The notes beneath the pieces are model-generated. The model was not told the DNA's origin and did not search any database. It saw nothing but the letters and a program-made list of their open reading frames with translations. This document shows, piece after piece, positions 1 through 6,339 of a DNA stretch of 6,339 nt; the first letter of the stretch is position 1, and each line of letters starts with the position of its first letter. The stretch is from positions 1 through 6,339 of the forward strand of contig CANJOX010000189.1 in assembly GCA_947475795.1 (NCBI GenBank), read 5' to 3'. Position numbers and translations under genes: made by a program. This stretch comes from Gemmatimonadota bacterium. Lineage in GTDB: Bacteria > Gemmatimonadota > Gemmatimonadetes > Gemmatimonadales > Gemmatimonadaceae.

Positions 1-1527
1 CAGCATGCGCATGCTGTGCTTGCGCTGCAGGACCGTTTCGAGCGACAGCTTGTCCTTACCGCCGATGAGTTGCAGCGCGTGCTGACTGCGCAGGCGCAGC
101 TCGCCCCGCTCCACGTTGTCGGGGAAGCGGGCGGTATCGAGGAGGGCGTTGAGATTCGCGAAGTGCGGGGCGTCGTTCTCATTGTGCACGTAGCCGCCCT
201 TGGGATTGAGCGTCTGCGGCAACGAGTCGAGCGTGATGAGGCGCGTCCATACGTCGGCGGAGCCGCGCGCCGGGATGGGCACCGAGTCGCCGCCGGACGC
301 GGTGGGGAGCCGGGGGACGCTGCCCATCCAGATCGTGAGGATGTTGCCGTCGCGATCGGCGTACGTGAGGTTGGAGGTGGCGCGGGCCCGCATGGCGAGG
401 GCGCGCTTCCATTCGGCGAGGCTGCGGGCCCGCATCATGGCGAGGAACTGCGCCCCCGCGCGGAATTCACCGTCGGGGCCGGCCCGCACGACGTAGAGTT
501 TCGTGGCCGTGCGATACACCACCGGGCCGAGCGGAGTAAACGGCACCCGCTGCGTTTCGCTGACCAGCGAATCGTCGGTGCGCCCGATCCGATAGGGGAC
601 CGTGACGAGCTCGTAGCGGATCGGAATGCTGGTGCCGTCGAACTGATAGCGGTCCGGATCGGCGGGATCGAGATCGAGTTCGTAGACCTCGTCGAGATCG
701 GGGGCGTTGTTGGTGGTGGCCCATCCCAGATCGCGGTTGAAGCCACCGATGACCGAGAAGGCACTGCCGATCCGGAAATCGCCGTAGAAATCGAGCTGCC
801 CGGGAATCGTGACGTGGGCCTCCCAATAGCCGGCCGTCCACGCGAGATGCGGGTTGCGCAACAAGATGGCGCGCCCGGAGGTGGTGCGGCTCGGGGCGAG
901 CGCCCACGCATTGGAGCCGACGTCAGCATCGCCGCCGAATCGCGGCAGTTCCGGCAGGGCGTCCAGGGTGTCACGTGCCGGCGCCACCGACGCAGGCAGC
1001 GTGCCCGCGCGGCGCTGCAGCCAGCGCGTGACGAGGCGTTCGGCCGCCGCGGTATTCGCGCTACCGATATCGCCGGCCGCCACGTCGTGGCCATGGAATA
1101 CGGGTGCGGCCCAGGCCGGCAGGGTGGCCGCGTTGGCGCGGATGTAGCGGTTGACCCCTTCTGCGAAGCCGTCGTACATGGCCCGCGTGTCGGGGTCGAG
1201 CAGATGGTAGGTGGCTTCGACGCGCCGGTGATCGAGCGCGGCGGCGGCATCGGAGGCGATGCTGTCGCGTCCGAACGTACGGCCCATCCATCCTTTGGCA
1301 CGGATCAGACTCAGAATCACCCGCACGCCGTAGTCTTCGGCCTGCGCGTACCCGAGGCCGATCCCGATGCCACGGAAGTCGCTGGCCACGATGTGAGGCA
1401 CGCCGAAGTCGGTCCGGCGGATGGTCGGGGCGTCGCCGGGCGCGGAGGCCGTGGCGGCGCCGAGGGTGGCCGTCGCGACAAGCGCGGGGAGCAGCAGACG
1501 CAGACGGCGTGCGGGATGGAGGCTCAT
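1..1527 (-). CDS. Penicillin acylase family (S45) amidohydrolase, exported; 3' end cut by window edge
   Basis: The reading frame is open for 509 codons from the ATG at 1527-1525 to the window edge. Family members usually have about 700-800 residues, so the C-terminal third is missing. Residues 1-29 look like a Sec signal peptide: Arg at 7, 8 and 10, a hydrophobic stretch, then Ala-Ser-Ala at 27-29. The chain then starts in S45 style with R38-T-D-F-G-V-P-H-I46 and G59-Y-A-Q-A-E-D65. The autocleavage/nucleophile site is G204-S205-N-A-W208 (Ser codon 915-913), giving an alpha part of about 175 residues. N225-P-H227 puts His at beta-position 23, as in acyl-homoserine lactone acylases of the PvdQ type; penicillin G acylase has Gln there. 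G-Y-V-H-N449-E-N451 resembles the segment carrying the oxyanion-hole Asn. Family knowledge: the precursor self-cleaves to an alpha/beta heterodimer whose N-terminal Ser hydrolyses amides. The family call is firm. The substrate is unknown. No Shine-Dalgarno is visible, and the start is chosen for the signal peptide. It lies divergent to the SusC/SusD pair. Confidence 0.93.
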   Translation of the reverse strand, partial: MSLHPARRLRLLLPALVATATLGAATASAPGDAPTIRRTDFGVPHIVASDFRGIGIGLGYAQAEDYGVRVILSLIRAKGWMGRTFGRDSIASDAAAALDHRRVEATYHLLDPDTRAMYDGFAEGVNRYIRANAATLPAWAAPVFHGHDVAAGDIGSANTAAAERLVTRWLQRRAGTLPASVAPARDTLDALPELPRFGGDADVGSNAWALAPSRTTSGRAILLRNPHLAWTAGYWEAHVTIPGQLDFYGDFRIGSAFSVIGGFNRDLGWATTNNAPDLDEVYELDLDPADPDRYQFDGTSIPIRYELVTVPYRIGRTDDSLVSETQRVPFTPLGPVVYRTATKLYVVRAGPDGEFRAGAQFLAMMRARSLAEWKRALAMRARATSNLTYADRDGNILTIWMGSVPRLPTASGGDSVPIPARGSADVWTRLITLDSLPQTLNPKGGYVHNENDAPHFANLNALLDTARFPDNVERGELRLRSQHALQLIGGKDKLSLETVLQRKHSMRML

Positions 1528-1586
1528 GGTGCAATGGTGCGCTGCGGCGCCGAGCGGCGCAACAGCGTAGCTTGGCAAAGCCGATT

Positions 1587-1602
1587 CGGACATGTACGTC
1601 CG
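1587..1602. repeat. Short inverted repeat CGGAC-N6-GTCCG, possible operator
   Basis: Perfect 5-bp arms at 1587-1591 and 1598-1602 flank a 6-bp centre, giving a 16-bp dyad in the middle of the divergent intergenic region. The size and position suit a dimeric regulator controlling both directions. Arms of this length also occur by chance in GC-rich DNA, and no regulator gene is in the window. Confidence 0.25.
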
Positions 1603-1629
1603 GCGGCGGTCCTTCCCGCGAATCACACC

Positions 1630-1635
1630 AAGGAG
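1630..1635 (+). promoter_or_regulatory. Ribosome binding site of the SusC-type gene
   Basis: AAGGAG lies 7 nt before the ATG at 1643. This strong Shine-Dalgarno match decides the start in favour of 1643 over the in-frame ATG at 1592. Confidence 0.9.
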
Positions 1636-1642
1636 TTTCCCC

Positions 1643-4600
1643 ATGAGTCAGCGAAGTTTGCTGGGCGCGCTGCTGTTCGCCGCCGCAGCCTTCGTGGCCC
1701 CCGTCGCGCAGGCGCAGACCGCCTCGACGGGCAGCGTCTCCGGTCGCGTGACCGACGCGGCCACCGGACAGCCCATCGGCGCCGCGCAGATCAACGTGGT
1801 CGGCACCACGTTGGGCGCGCAGACCAATCAGGACGGTATCTACTCGATCCGCGCCGTCCCGGCCGGGGCGGTCACGCTGCGCGTGCTGCGACTCGGGTAC
1901 TCCGAAGTGCGTCAGCCGACCACCGTGACGGCCTCGCAGGTCACCACCGTCAACGTGCAGCTCCGCTCGGTGCCGGCCACGCTGAATCCCGTGGTCACCA
2001 CCGCCACGGGCGATCAGCGCCGCGTGGAGGTGGGCAATTCCATCGCGCAGGTGAACGCCGCCGAAGTGACGGCGACGCGCGGTGTGTCGAACATGGCCGA
2101 CCTGCTCACGGCGCGTGCGCCCGGCGTGCTGGTAACGCCCGGGACGCAGACCGGCGCCGGCGTCCGCGTGCGCATCCGCGGCACCAGCTCGGTGGCCCTC
2201 TCCAATAATCCGATCTACGTGATCGACGGCATCCGCGTGGACGGTTCGAACGGATCGAGCACGCTGAGCGTGGGCGGCACGACACCGAGCCGCGTGGGCG
2301 ACCTCAATCCGGAAGAAATCGAGTCGATTGAAGTCGTGCGCGGCCCGTCGGCCTCGACGCTGTACGGCACGGACGCCGCCAACGGCGTGATCGTGATCAA
2401 GACCAAGCGCGGCGTGGCCGGCAAGCCGCAGTGGTCGTACTACACCGAGCAGACGGCGCTGACCGACCGCAACAGCTATCCCACGGCGTATCGCGCGTGG
2501 CGCAGCGGCACGACCGCCGCGACGACCTCGACGCGGTCGAACAGCGTGCAGTGCTTCCTCACGCAGAAGGCGGCCGGGAGCTGCGCGATCGACAGCGTCT
2601 CGAGCTACAACCTGCATGAGGATCCGGAGTCGACGCCGTACGGCGTGGGCTACCGGCAGCAGCACGGCCTGCAGGTGAAGGGCGGCACGGAAAGCGTGCG
2701 CTATTTCCTGCACGGGGAGTGGGAAGACGAAGACGGCGTGACGAAGCTCCCCGAGTTCGATGCCCGCAAGCTGGCAGCGGCGGGCACGCCGCTGAGCGCG
2801 ATCCAGATGAGCCCGAACCATCTGAACAAGATCACGACGCGCGCGAACCTGAACATCGCGCTTACGCCGAAGGCCGACGTGACGGTGAGCGCCGGCTACA
2901 CCAACCAGGACCTGCGCCTGCCGCAGAGCGATGACTCCGGCACCGCCGGCATCGCGGCGAACACCTACGGCGGCCCCGGCTTCAAGTACAACTACACGGC
3001 CACGGGTGACACGCTGTTCGGCTGGCGGCAGTTCACGCCGCGCGATGTCTTCCAATCGGAGACGAACCAGCGGATCAACCGCATGATTTCGTCGATCGGC
3101 TCGAACTACCGCCCCACCGACTGGCTGGCGGTGCGCGGCAATTTCGGGCTCGACTTCGTGAACCGCGTGGACACGCAGCTGTGCCGCTTCCAGAACTGCC
3201 CGGACATCGGCACGGACCGTCAGGGGTACAAGCGCGACAACCGCACGAACTTCTACACGTACACGGTGGACGCCGGCGCCACCGCCACGAAGGCGCTGTC
3301 GTCGTCGATCGAGTCGAAGACGACGGCGGGCGTGCAGATGTACCAGAGCATCTTCGACCGGAACGGTGCCACGGGGCTCGTGTTGCCGCCGGGTGCCACC
3401 ACGGTCACGGCCGGCGCCACGGCGCTCGCGGACGAGTCGTTCAGCGAAAGCCGCACACTCGGGGCCTTCATTGAACAGAACGTGGGCTTCAACGACCGCC
3501 TGTTCCTCACGGCGGCGCTGCGGTCCGACCGCAACAGCGCCTTCGGCGCGAACTTCAAGACGGTGTTCTACCCGAAGGTCGCGGCCTCCTGGGTGCTGTC
3601 GCAGGAGTCGTTCTTCCCAAAGCCGCAGTGGCTCGACCAGCTGCGCCTGCGCAGCGCGTACGGCGCGTCGGGCGTGCAGCCCGGCACGATCGACGCCGTG
3701 CAGTACTACTCGGCCACCGCCGGCCGCAACGAAAGCGGCGACGTGCCCGCGCTGGTGTACTCCACGCTGGGCAACAAGAACCTGCGCCCGGAGCGGTCAA
3801 CGGAAACGGAATTCGGCATCGACGGCACGTACTGGAACGCGCGCGTCAACACCGAAATCACGTACTACAACAAGCTCTCGAAGGACGCGCTGGTGAGCAA
3901 AGTGCTGCCGCCGTCGCTGGGCACCGGTGCCACGGCCCGTCTCGAGAATCTCGGGTCGGTGCGCAACCGCGGTATCGAGGCGCTGATCTCGGCGCAGCTG
4001 ATCCAGAAGCGGGCGTTCGGTCTCGACGTGACGCTGAACGGCGCGTACAACGACAACGAACTGGTGAGCCTCGGCGGACAGCCGACCATCGGCACCACGC
4101 AGCAGCAGCGCGAAGGGTATCCGCTGTACGGCTGGTGGTCGCGTCAGCTCACCGGCTTCGAGGACAAGAACGGCGACGGCATCATCACGTACAATGCGAG
4201 TCAGGCGTTGAGCGAGATCACGGTGACCGACACGTCCGTGTTCATCGGCTATTCGATGCCGAAGACCGAAGTGGGCTTCACCACGGGCATCGACCTGTTC
4301 AACAAGGCGCTGCGCGTGACGGCCCTGCTGGACTACAAGGGCGGCCACAAGATTTATAACAACACGGAGCGCATCCGGTGCGCCAGCCGCCTGAACTGCT
4401 CGGGGCTGCTGAACACGGCGGCGTCGCTGGAGGAACAGGCGCGCGTGGTGATGGTGCGTGAGCACCCGAGCCGCTCGGTGGCCGGCTACTTCGAAGACGG
4501 CGACTACCTCCGCTTCCGGGAGCTCGCCGCGTCGTATCAGGTGCCCGAGCGTCTGGCCGGCCGGCTGTTCCGCGGCCGCAGCCTGACCGCCACGGCGTCG

Positions 4601-4741
4601 GTGCGTAACCTCGGCATCCTCTGGACCAAGTACACCGGCGTCGATCCGGAAGCGTTCGGCACCGCGGGTGACGCGCCGTCGGAGTTCCAGGCGTTCGGCC
4701 CACCGACGTACTTCGCGTTCCGCTTCACTTTCGGCTTCTGA
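1643..4741 (+). CDS. SusC/RagA-family TonB-linked outer-membrane transporter
   Basis: This complete 1032-residue protein has the usual SusC length (about 1000-1100). Residues 1-24 form a signal peptide ending A22-Q-A24. Residues about 30-108 are a carboxypeptidase-regulatory-like beta-sandwich (G-S-V-S-G-R-V-T-D near the start). V117-V-T-T-A-T-G123 occupies the TonB-box-like linker. The plug domain follows, about 130-250, with R177-I-R-G180, Y192-V-I-D-G196, and E227-S-I-E-V-V-R-G-P235 leading to L-Y-G-T-D-A-A-N-G. The rest is a TonB-dependent beta-barrel ending in the aromatic motif F-R-F-T-F-G-F, a typical outer-membrane insertion signal. There is no STN signalling domain, so it probably does not signal to an ECF sigma factor. 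All six cysteines occur as three close pairs (304/314, 514/519, 913/919). A Ca-loop-like D-K-N-G-D-G starts at 841. The family role is TonB-driven import of a large or scarce nutrient. The substrate cannot be read from sequence. Confidence 0.96.
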   Translation: MSQRSLLGALLFAAAAFVAPVAQAQTASTGSVSGRVTDAATGQPIGAAQINVVGTTLGAQTNQDGIYSIRAVPAGAVTLRVLRLGYSEVRQPTTVTASQVTTVNVQLRSVPATLNPVVTTATGDQRRVEVGNSIAQVNAAEVTATRGVSNMADLLTARAPGVLVTPGTQTGAGVRVRIRGTSSVALSNNPIYVIDGIRVDGSNGSSTLSVGGTTPSRVGDLNPEEIESIEVVRGPSASTLYGTDAANGVIVIKTKRGVAGKPQWSYYTEQTALTDRNSYPTAYRAWRSGTTAATTSTRSNSVQCFLTQKAAGSCAIDSVSSYNLHEDPESTPYGVGYRQQHGLQVKGGTESVRYFLHGEWEDEDGVTKLPEFDARKLAAAGTPLSAIQMSPNHLNKITTRANLNIALTPKADVTVSAGYTNQDLRLPQSDDSGTAGIAANTYGGPGFKYNYTATGDTLFGWRQFTPRDVFQSETNQRINRMISSIGSNYRPTDWLAVRGNFGLDFVNRVDTQLCRFQNCPDIGTDRQGYKRDNRTNFYTYTVDAGATATKALSSSIESKTTAGVQMYQSIFDRNGATGLVLPPGATTVTAGATALADESFSESRTLGAFIEQNVGFNDRLFLTAALRSDRNSAFGANFKTVFYPKVAASWVLSQESFFPKPQWLDQLRLRSAYGASGVQPGTIDAVQYYSATAGRNESGDVPALVYSTLGNKNLRPERSTETEFGIDGTYWNARVNTEITYYNKLSKDALVSKVLPPSLGTGATARLENLGSVRNRGIEALISAQLIQKRAFGLDVTLNGAYNDNELVSLGGQPTIGTTQQQREGYPLYGWWSRQLTGFEDKNGDGIITYNASQALSEITVTDTSVFIGYSMPKTEVGFTTGIDLFNKALRVTALLDYKGGHKIYNNTERIRCASRLNCSGLLNTAASLEEQARVVMVREHPSRSVAGYFEDGDYLRFRELAASYQVPERLAGRLFRGRSLTATASVRNLGILWTKYTGVDPEAFGTAGDAPSEFQAFGPPTYFAFRFTFGF

Positions 4742-4745
4742 GGAG
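4741..4745 (+). promoter_or_regulatory. Ribosome binding site of the SusD-type gene
   Basis: AGGAG begins on the last base of the SusC-type stop codon (4739-4741) and ends 10 nt before the ATG at 4756. The overlap with the stop indicates that the two genes are cotranscribed and probably translationally coupled. Confidence 0.8.
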
Positions 4746-4755
4746 TACTCACCGC

Positions 4756-6129
4756 ATGCATACATTTCTTCCGACCCGTGCGCAGGCGCGCCGCGCCGTC
4801 GCCGCAACGCTGCTGGCGGCCGGTTCGCTCGCCGCGTCCGGATGTAATCCGACCGAGTTCCTCACCATCGAGGATCCGGACATCATCAACCCGGCCAGTG
4901 TGGGCAGCGCCGCCGGCGCGAACGCGGCCCGCGTCGGTGCCATCGCCCGCCTGAACGTGGCCACGGCCGGTGGCGAAAGCCTGCTCCTGCTGGGCGGCCT
5001 CTTCGCCGACGAGTGGAACAACGGCGACTCGTTCATCGCGCGTCAGGAGATCGACCAGCGCGTGATCACGCCGCAGAACAACTTCCTGACGGACGCCAAC
5101 CGCGCCATGCACCGCGCGCGCCTGTCGGCCGAGCAATCGATCCTACTGCTGCGTCAGTTCAGCCCGACGGCACCGGGCTGGCAGCTGGGCGAGATGTACT
5201 TCATCGAAGCGTACATCGAGGATCAGGCGGCGGAGCACTACTGCAGCGGCGTGGTGTTCAGCACGGTGGTGGACGGCACCGAGTCGTACGGCTCGCCGCT
5301 CACCACGGCGGCGGCGTTTGCGCGGGCCCTCGCCCACGCGGACTCGGGGCTGGCGCTCGTGACCGGCACCACGGCCGACGACGTGCGGGTGCGGAGTGCG
5401 CTCCAGGTGATCAAGGGGCGCATCCTGCTGGGGCTCAACCGTCCGGCCGATGCGGCCACCGCGGTGACCGGCGTGGCGACGGGCTTCCAGTATCTCACGT
5501 ACCACGCGCTCACGACGACCAGCAACCAGTTCTGGAATTTCAACAACCTGGCCGGCCGGTACAGCGTGAGCACGACCGAAGGCGTGAACGGGATGAACTT
5601 CGCCACGGCGAACGACCCGCGCGTGCCGGTGTGCGCGGGCAACGACGCGGTCTGCAAGACGATCGGCGTGACGAAGGCCAGCCGCGACGACCTGAGCACG
5701 CCGTACTACGTGCAGCGGTTGTGGCCGCTGCGTGAGTCGTCGGTGGCGATCGTGTCGGGACAGGAAGCCCGCCTGATCGAGGCCGAAGCGCAGCTGCGCG
5801 CCGGCAGCACCGCGGCGTCACTGGGCACGCTGAACGCGCTGCGTGCCACGTTTACCGGGATGACGCCGCTGGCCGACGCCGGCACGGAGGCGTCGCGGGT
5901 GGACCAGCTGTTCCGCGAGCGGGCGTTCACGCTGTTCGGCCGTGGCACGCGCACGGGCGACCTGCGTCGTCTAATCCGGCAGTACGCGCGCACGGCGACC
6001 GCCGTGTTCCCCACGGGCGCGTGGCACAAGGGCGGCAACTACGGCACGGACGTGACGTTGCCGCTGCCGTTGGCCGAGACGAACAACCCGAATGCAGGCG
6101 CGGGCGTGTGCATCGACCGTAACCCGTAG
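4756..6129 (+). CDS. SusD/RagB-family outer-membrane lipoprotein
   Basis: This complete 457-residue protein is slightly shorter than classical SusD (about 500-550). The N-terminus is a lipoprotein signal: Arg at 8, 12 and 13, a hydrophobic run, then A27-S-G-C30. Cys30 is the predicted lipidation site, and Asn-Pro follows instead of Asp, so no inner-membrane retention signal is seen. L36-T-I-E-D-P-D is the usual SusD opening. Family marks include R339-L-I-E-A-E-A345 in the helical part, R387-E-R-A-F-T-L-F-G-R-G-T-R399 leading to D402-L-R-R405, and a C-terminal L435-P-L-P-L-A-E-T-N-N-P-N446. The fold is a TPR-like helical scaffold with a binding face. In known complexes it sits as a lid on the SusC barrel and captures ligand. 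Besides Cys30 it has Cys 163, 293, 300 and 452, which could form disulfides in the extracellular protein. It is the second gene of the operon, 14 nt after the SusC-type stop. The ligand is unknown. Confidence 0.95.
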   Translation: MHTFLPTRAQARRAVAATLLAAGSLAASGCNPTEFLTIEDPDIINPASVGSAAGANAARVGAIARLNVATAGGESLLLLGGLFADEWNNGDSFIARQEIDQRVITPQNNFLTDANRAMHRARLSAEQSILLLRQFSPTAPGWQLGEMYFIEAYIEDQAAEHYCSGVVFSTVVDGTESYGSPLTTAAAFARALAHADSGLALVTGTTADDVRVRSALQVIKGRILLGLNRPADAATAVTGVATGFQYLTYHALTTTSNQFWNFNNLAGRYSVSTTEGVNGMNFATANDPRVPVCAGNDAVCKTIGVTKASRDDLSTPYYVQRLWPLRESSVAIVSGQEARLIEAEAQLRAGSTAASLGTLNALRATFTGMTPLADAGTEASRVDQLFRERAFTLFGRGTRTGDLRRLIRQYARTATAVFPTGAWHKGGNYGTDVTLPLPLAETNNPNAGAGVCIDRNP

Positions 6130-6160
6130 TCGGGACTCGGCGGGCCGTGTGAAGATGAGG

Positions 6161-6203
6161 AAGGACACGGGGGCGTGGGTGACGCCTCCGTGTCCTTTTT
6201 CTT
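6161..6203 (+). terminator. Rho-independent terminator of the SusC/SusD operon
   Basis: Arms 6161-6175 and 6183-6197 pair over 15 bp with a single G-U wobble around a 7-nt loop (6176-6182). A T-rich tract runs to 6203 (TTTTT, C, TT). It begins 31 nt after the SusD-type stop. In the reverse direction the stem is followed by CCTCATCTTC, a poor U-tract, so it acts mainly on rightward transcription. A convergent gene could use it only weakly. Confidence 0.93.
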
Positions 6204-6242
6204 GTGTGGGGGTGATCGGTGTGCGGACATGAACGGCGAGGG

Positions 6243-6338
6243 TCAGTCAGAGGCCACGAGCGATTCGCGGAGGAGGATGCCTGATTCGATCAGCTGCCTC
6301 GTTTCCAGATCAAACGGTAGCACCGACAATCGGAGCGC
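6243..6338 (-). CDS. Probable C-terminal fragment of an unrecognised convergent gene
   Basis: The minus-strand frame entering from the right edge encodes 31 residues and stops with TGA at 6245-6243. The piece has a natural-looking mix of hydrophobic and charged residues (for example V-L-P-F-D-L-E-T-R-Q-L-I-E and G-I-L-L-R-E-S-L-V) and ends A-S-D. I do not recognise a family. A plus-strand frame from an ATG at 6229 is also open to the edge. That frame would start only about 25 bp after the terminator, leaving little room for a promoter, and its product is low in hydrophobic residues. The minus frame is therefore preferred. Its codon choice (CTA, TCA, CGA, AGG) is less GC-biased than in the three main genes. 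Confidence 0.4.
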   Translation of the reverse strand, partial: ALRLSVLPFDLETRQLIESGILLRESLVASD

Positions 6339-6339
6339 G

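Larger units (their letters stand above)
1528..1642. promoter_or_regulatory. Divergent intergenic region between acylase and SusC-type gene
   Basis: These 115 bp separate two divergent start codons, so promoters for both genes should lie here unless the rightward operon starts elsewhere. A TTGGCA at 1572-1577 resembles a -35 box for the rightward gene, but no good -10 follows at 16-18 bp. On the minus strand TACGCT (1569-1564) fits a loose TAnnnT -10 pattern, without a matching -35. I therefore cannot assign a promoter. An upstream in-frame ATG at 1592 would add 17 residues (rich in Arg and Ser) to the SusC protein. It is rejected as the start because it would bury the signal peptide and ignores the ribosome binding site at 1630-1635. 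Confidence 0.55.

Noticed and set aside
1..16. Perfect 16-bp palindrome CAGCATGCGCATGCTG
   Set aside because: It lies inside the acylase coding frame (S-M-R-M-L) at the window edge, has no repeat copies elsewhere in the window and no partner feature. Probably coincidental.
1592..1642. Upstream in-frame ATG for the SusC gene
   Set aside because: It would place 17 basic and polar residues before the signal peptide and has no Shine-Dalgarno. The ATG at 1643 has AAGGAG 7 nt upstream.
16..2208. Long plus-strand open frame of 730 codons
   Set aside because: It runs antisense to the acylase frame and then into the SusC gene in another frame. Its product is Arg/Gly/Ala-rich with no recognisable domain, as expected for shadow frames in high-GC DNA.
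1061..3055. Long minus-strand open frame of 664 codons
   Set aside because: It covers parts of both the acylase and the SusC gene in the wrong frame. The product is rich in Arg, His and Ala, without any family motif.
3797..4807. Minus-strand open frame antisense to the SusC 3' end and SusD start
   Set aside because: It spans two real genes on the opposite strand and has shadow-like composition. There is no ribosome binding site or domain.
1643..6129. Starch or other glycan utilisation locus
   Set aside because: The SusC/SusD pair alone does not define a glycan locus. No carbohydrate-active enzyme or sugar-sensing regulator is present in the window.
1..6339. CRISPR arrays, tRNA or rRNA genes, insertion sequences, riboswitches
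   Set aside because: I saw no regularly spaced repeats, no cloverleaf or rRNA-like segments and no transposase or terminal repeats. The sequence is almost fully covered by the three main genes.

Overview
The window is high-GC DNA with strongly GC-biased third codon positions. It carries a SusC/SusD-type outer-membrane uptake pair (1643-6129, + strand). A secreted penicillin-acylase-family hydrolase runs divergently from it (1527 down past the left edge, - strand). Outside Bacteroidota, SusC/SusD pairs in such GC-rich DNA are typical of Gemmatimonadota and relatives. The style of this SusC also fits: a carboxypeptidase-regulatory-like N-terminus, no STN domain, and a Cys-x5-Cys segment followed by an EQARVV stretch. 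A Gemmatimonadota soil-type bacterium is therefore my best guess, but it is inference from composition and protein style, not from a marker gene.

Layout: 1-1527 (-) is the 5' 509 codons of an S45 N-terminal-nucleophile amidohydrolase with a signal peptide; its C-terminal part lies outside the window. 1528-1642 is the 115-bp divergent intergenic region, with a short inverted repeat and a good ribosome binding site for the rightward gene. 1643-4741 (+) is the complete 1032-residue SusC/RagA-type TonB-dependent transporter. 4756-6129 (+) is the complete 457-residue SusD/RagB-type lipoprotein, 14 nt downstream. 6161-6203 is a strong intrinsic terminator closing this two-gene operon. 6243-6338 (-) is probably the C-terminal tail of a convergent, unrecognised gene.

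How they may work together: SusC and SusD form an outer-membrane transporter with a substrate-capturing lipoprotein lid, powered by TonB. The acylase is predicted to be exported and to cleave an amide bond, releasing an acyl group from an amine. The divergent arrangement suggests, but does not prove, one function: import and deacylation of an N-acylated compound such as an acyl-homoserine lactone, lipopeptide or acyl-amino acid. No glycoside hydrolase, sigma/anti-sigma pair or regulator is visible, so nothing here points to a glycan substrate. The three main genes belong to known families. Any novelty lies in their combination, not in an unknown machine.
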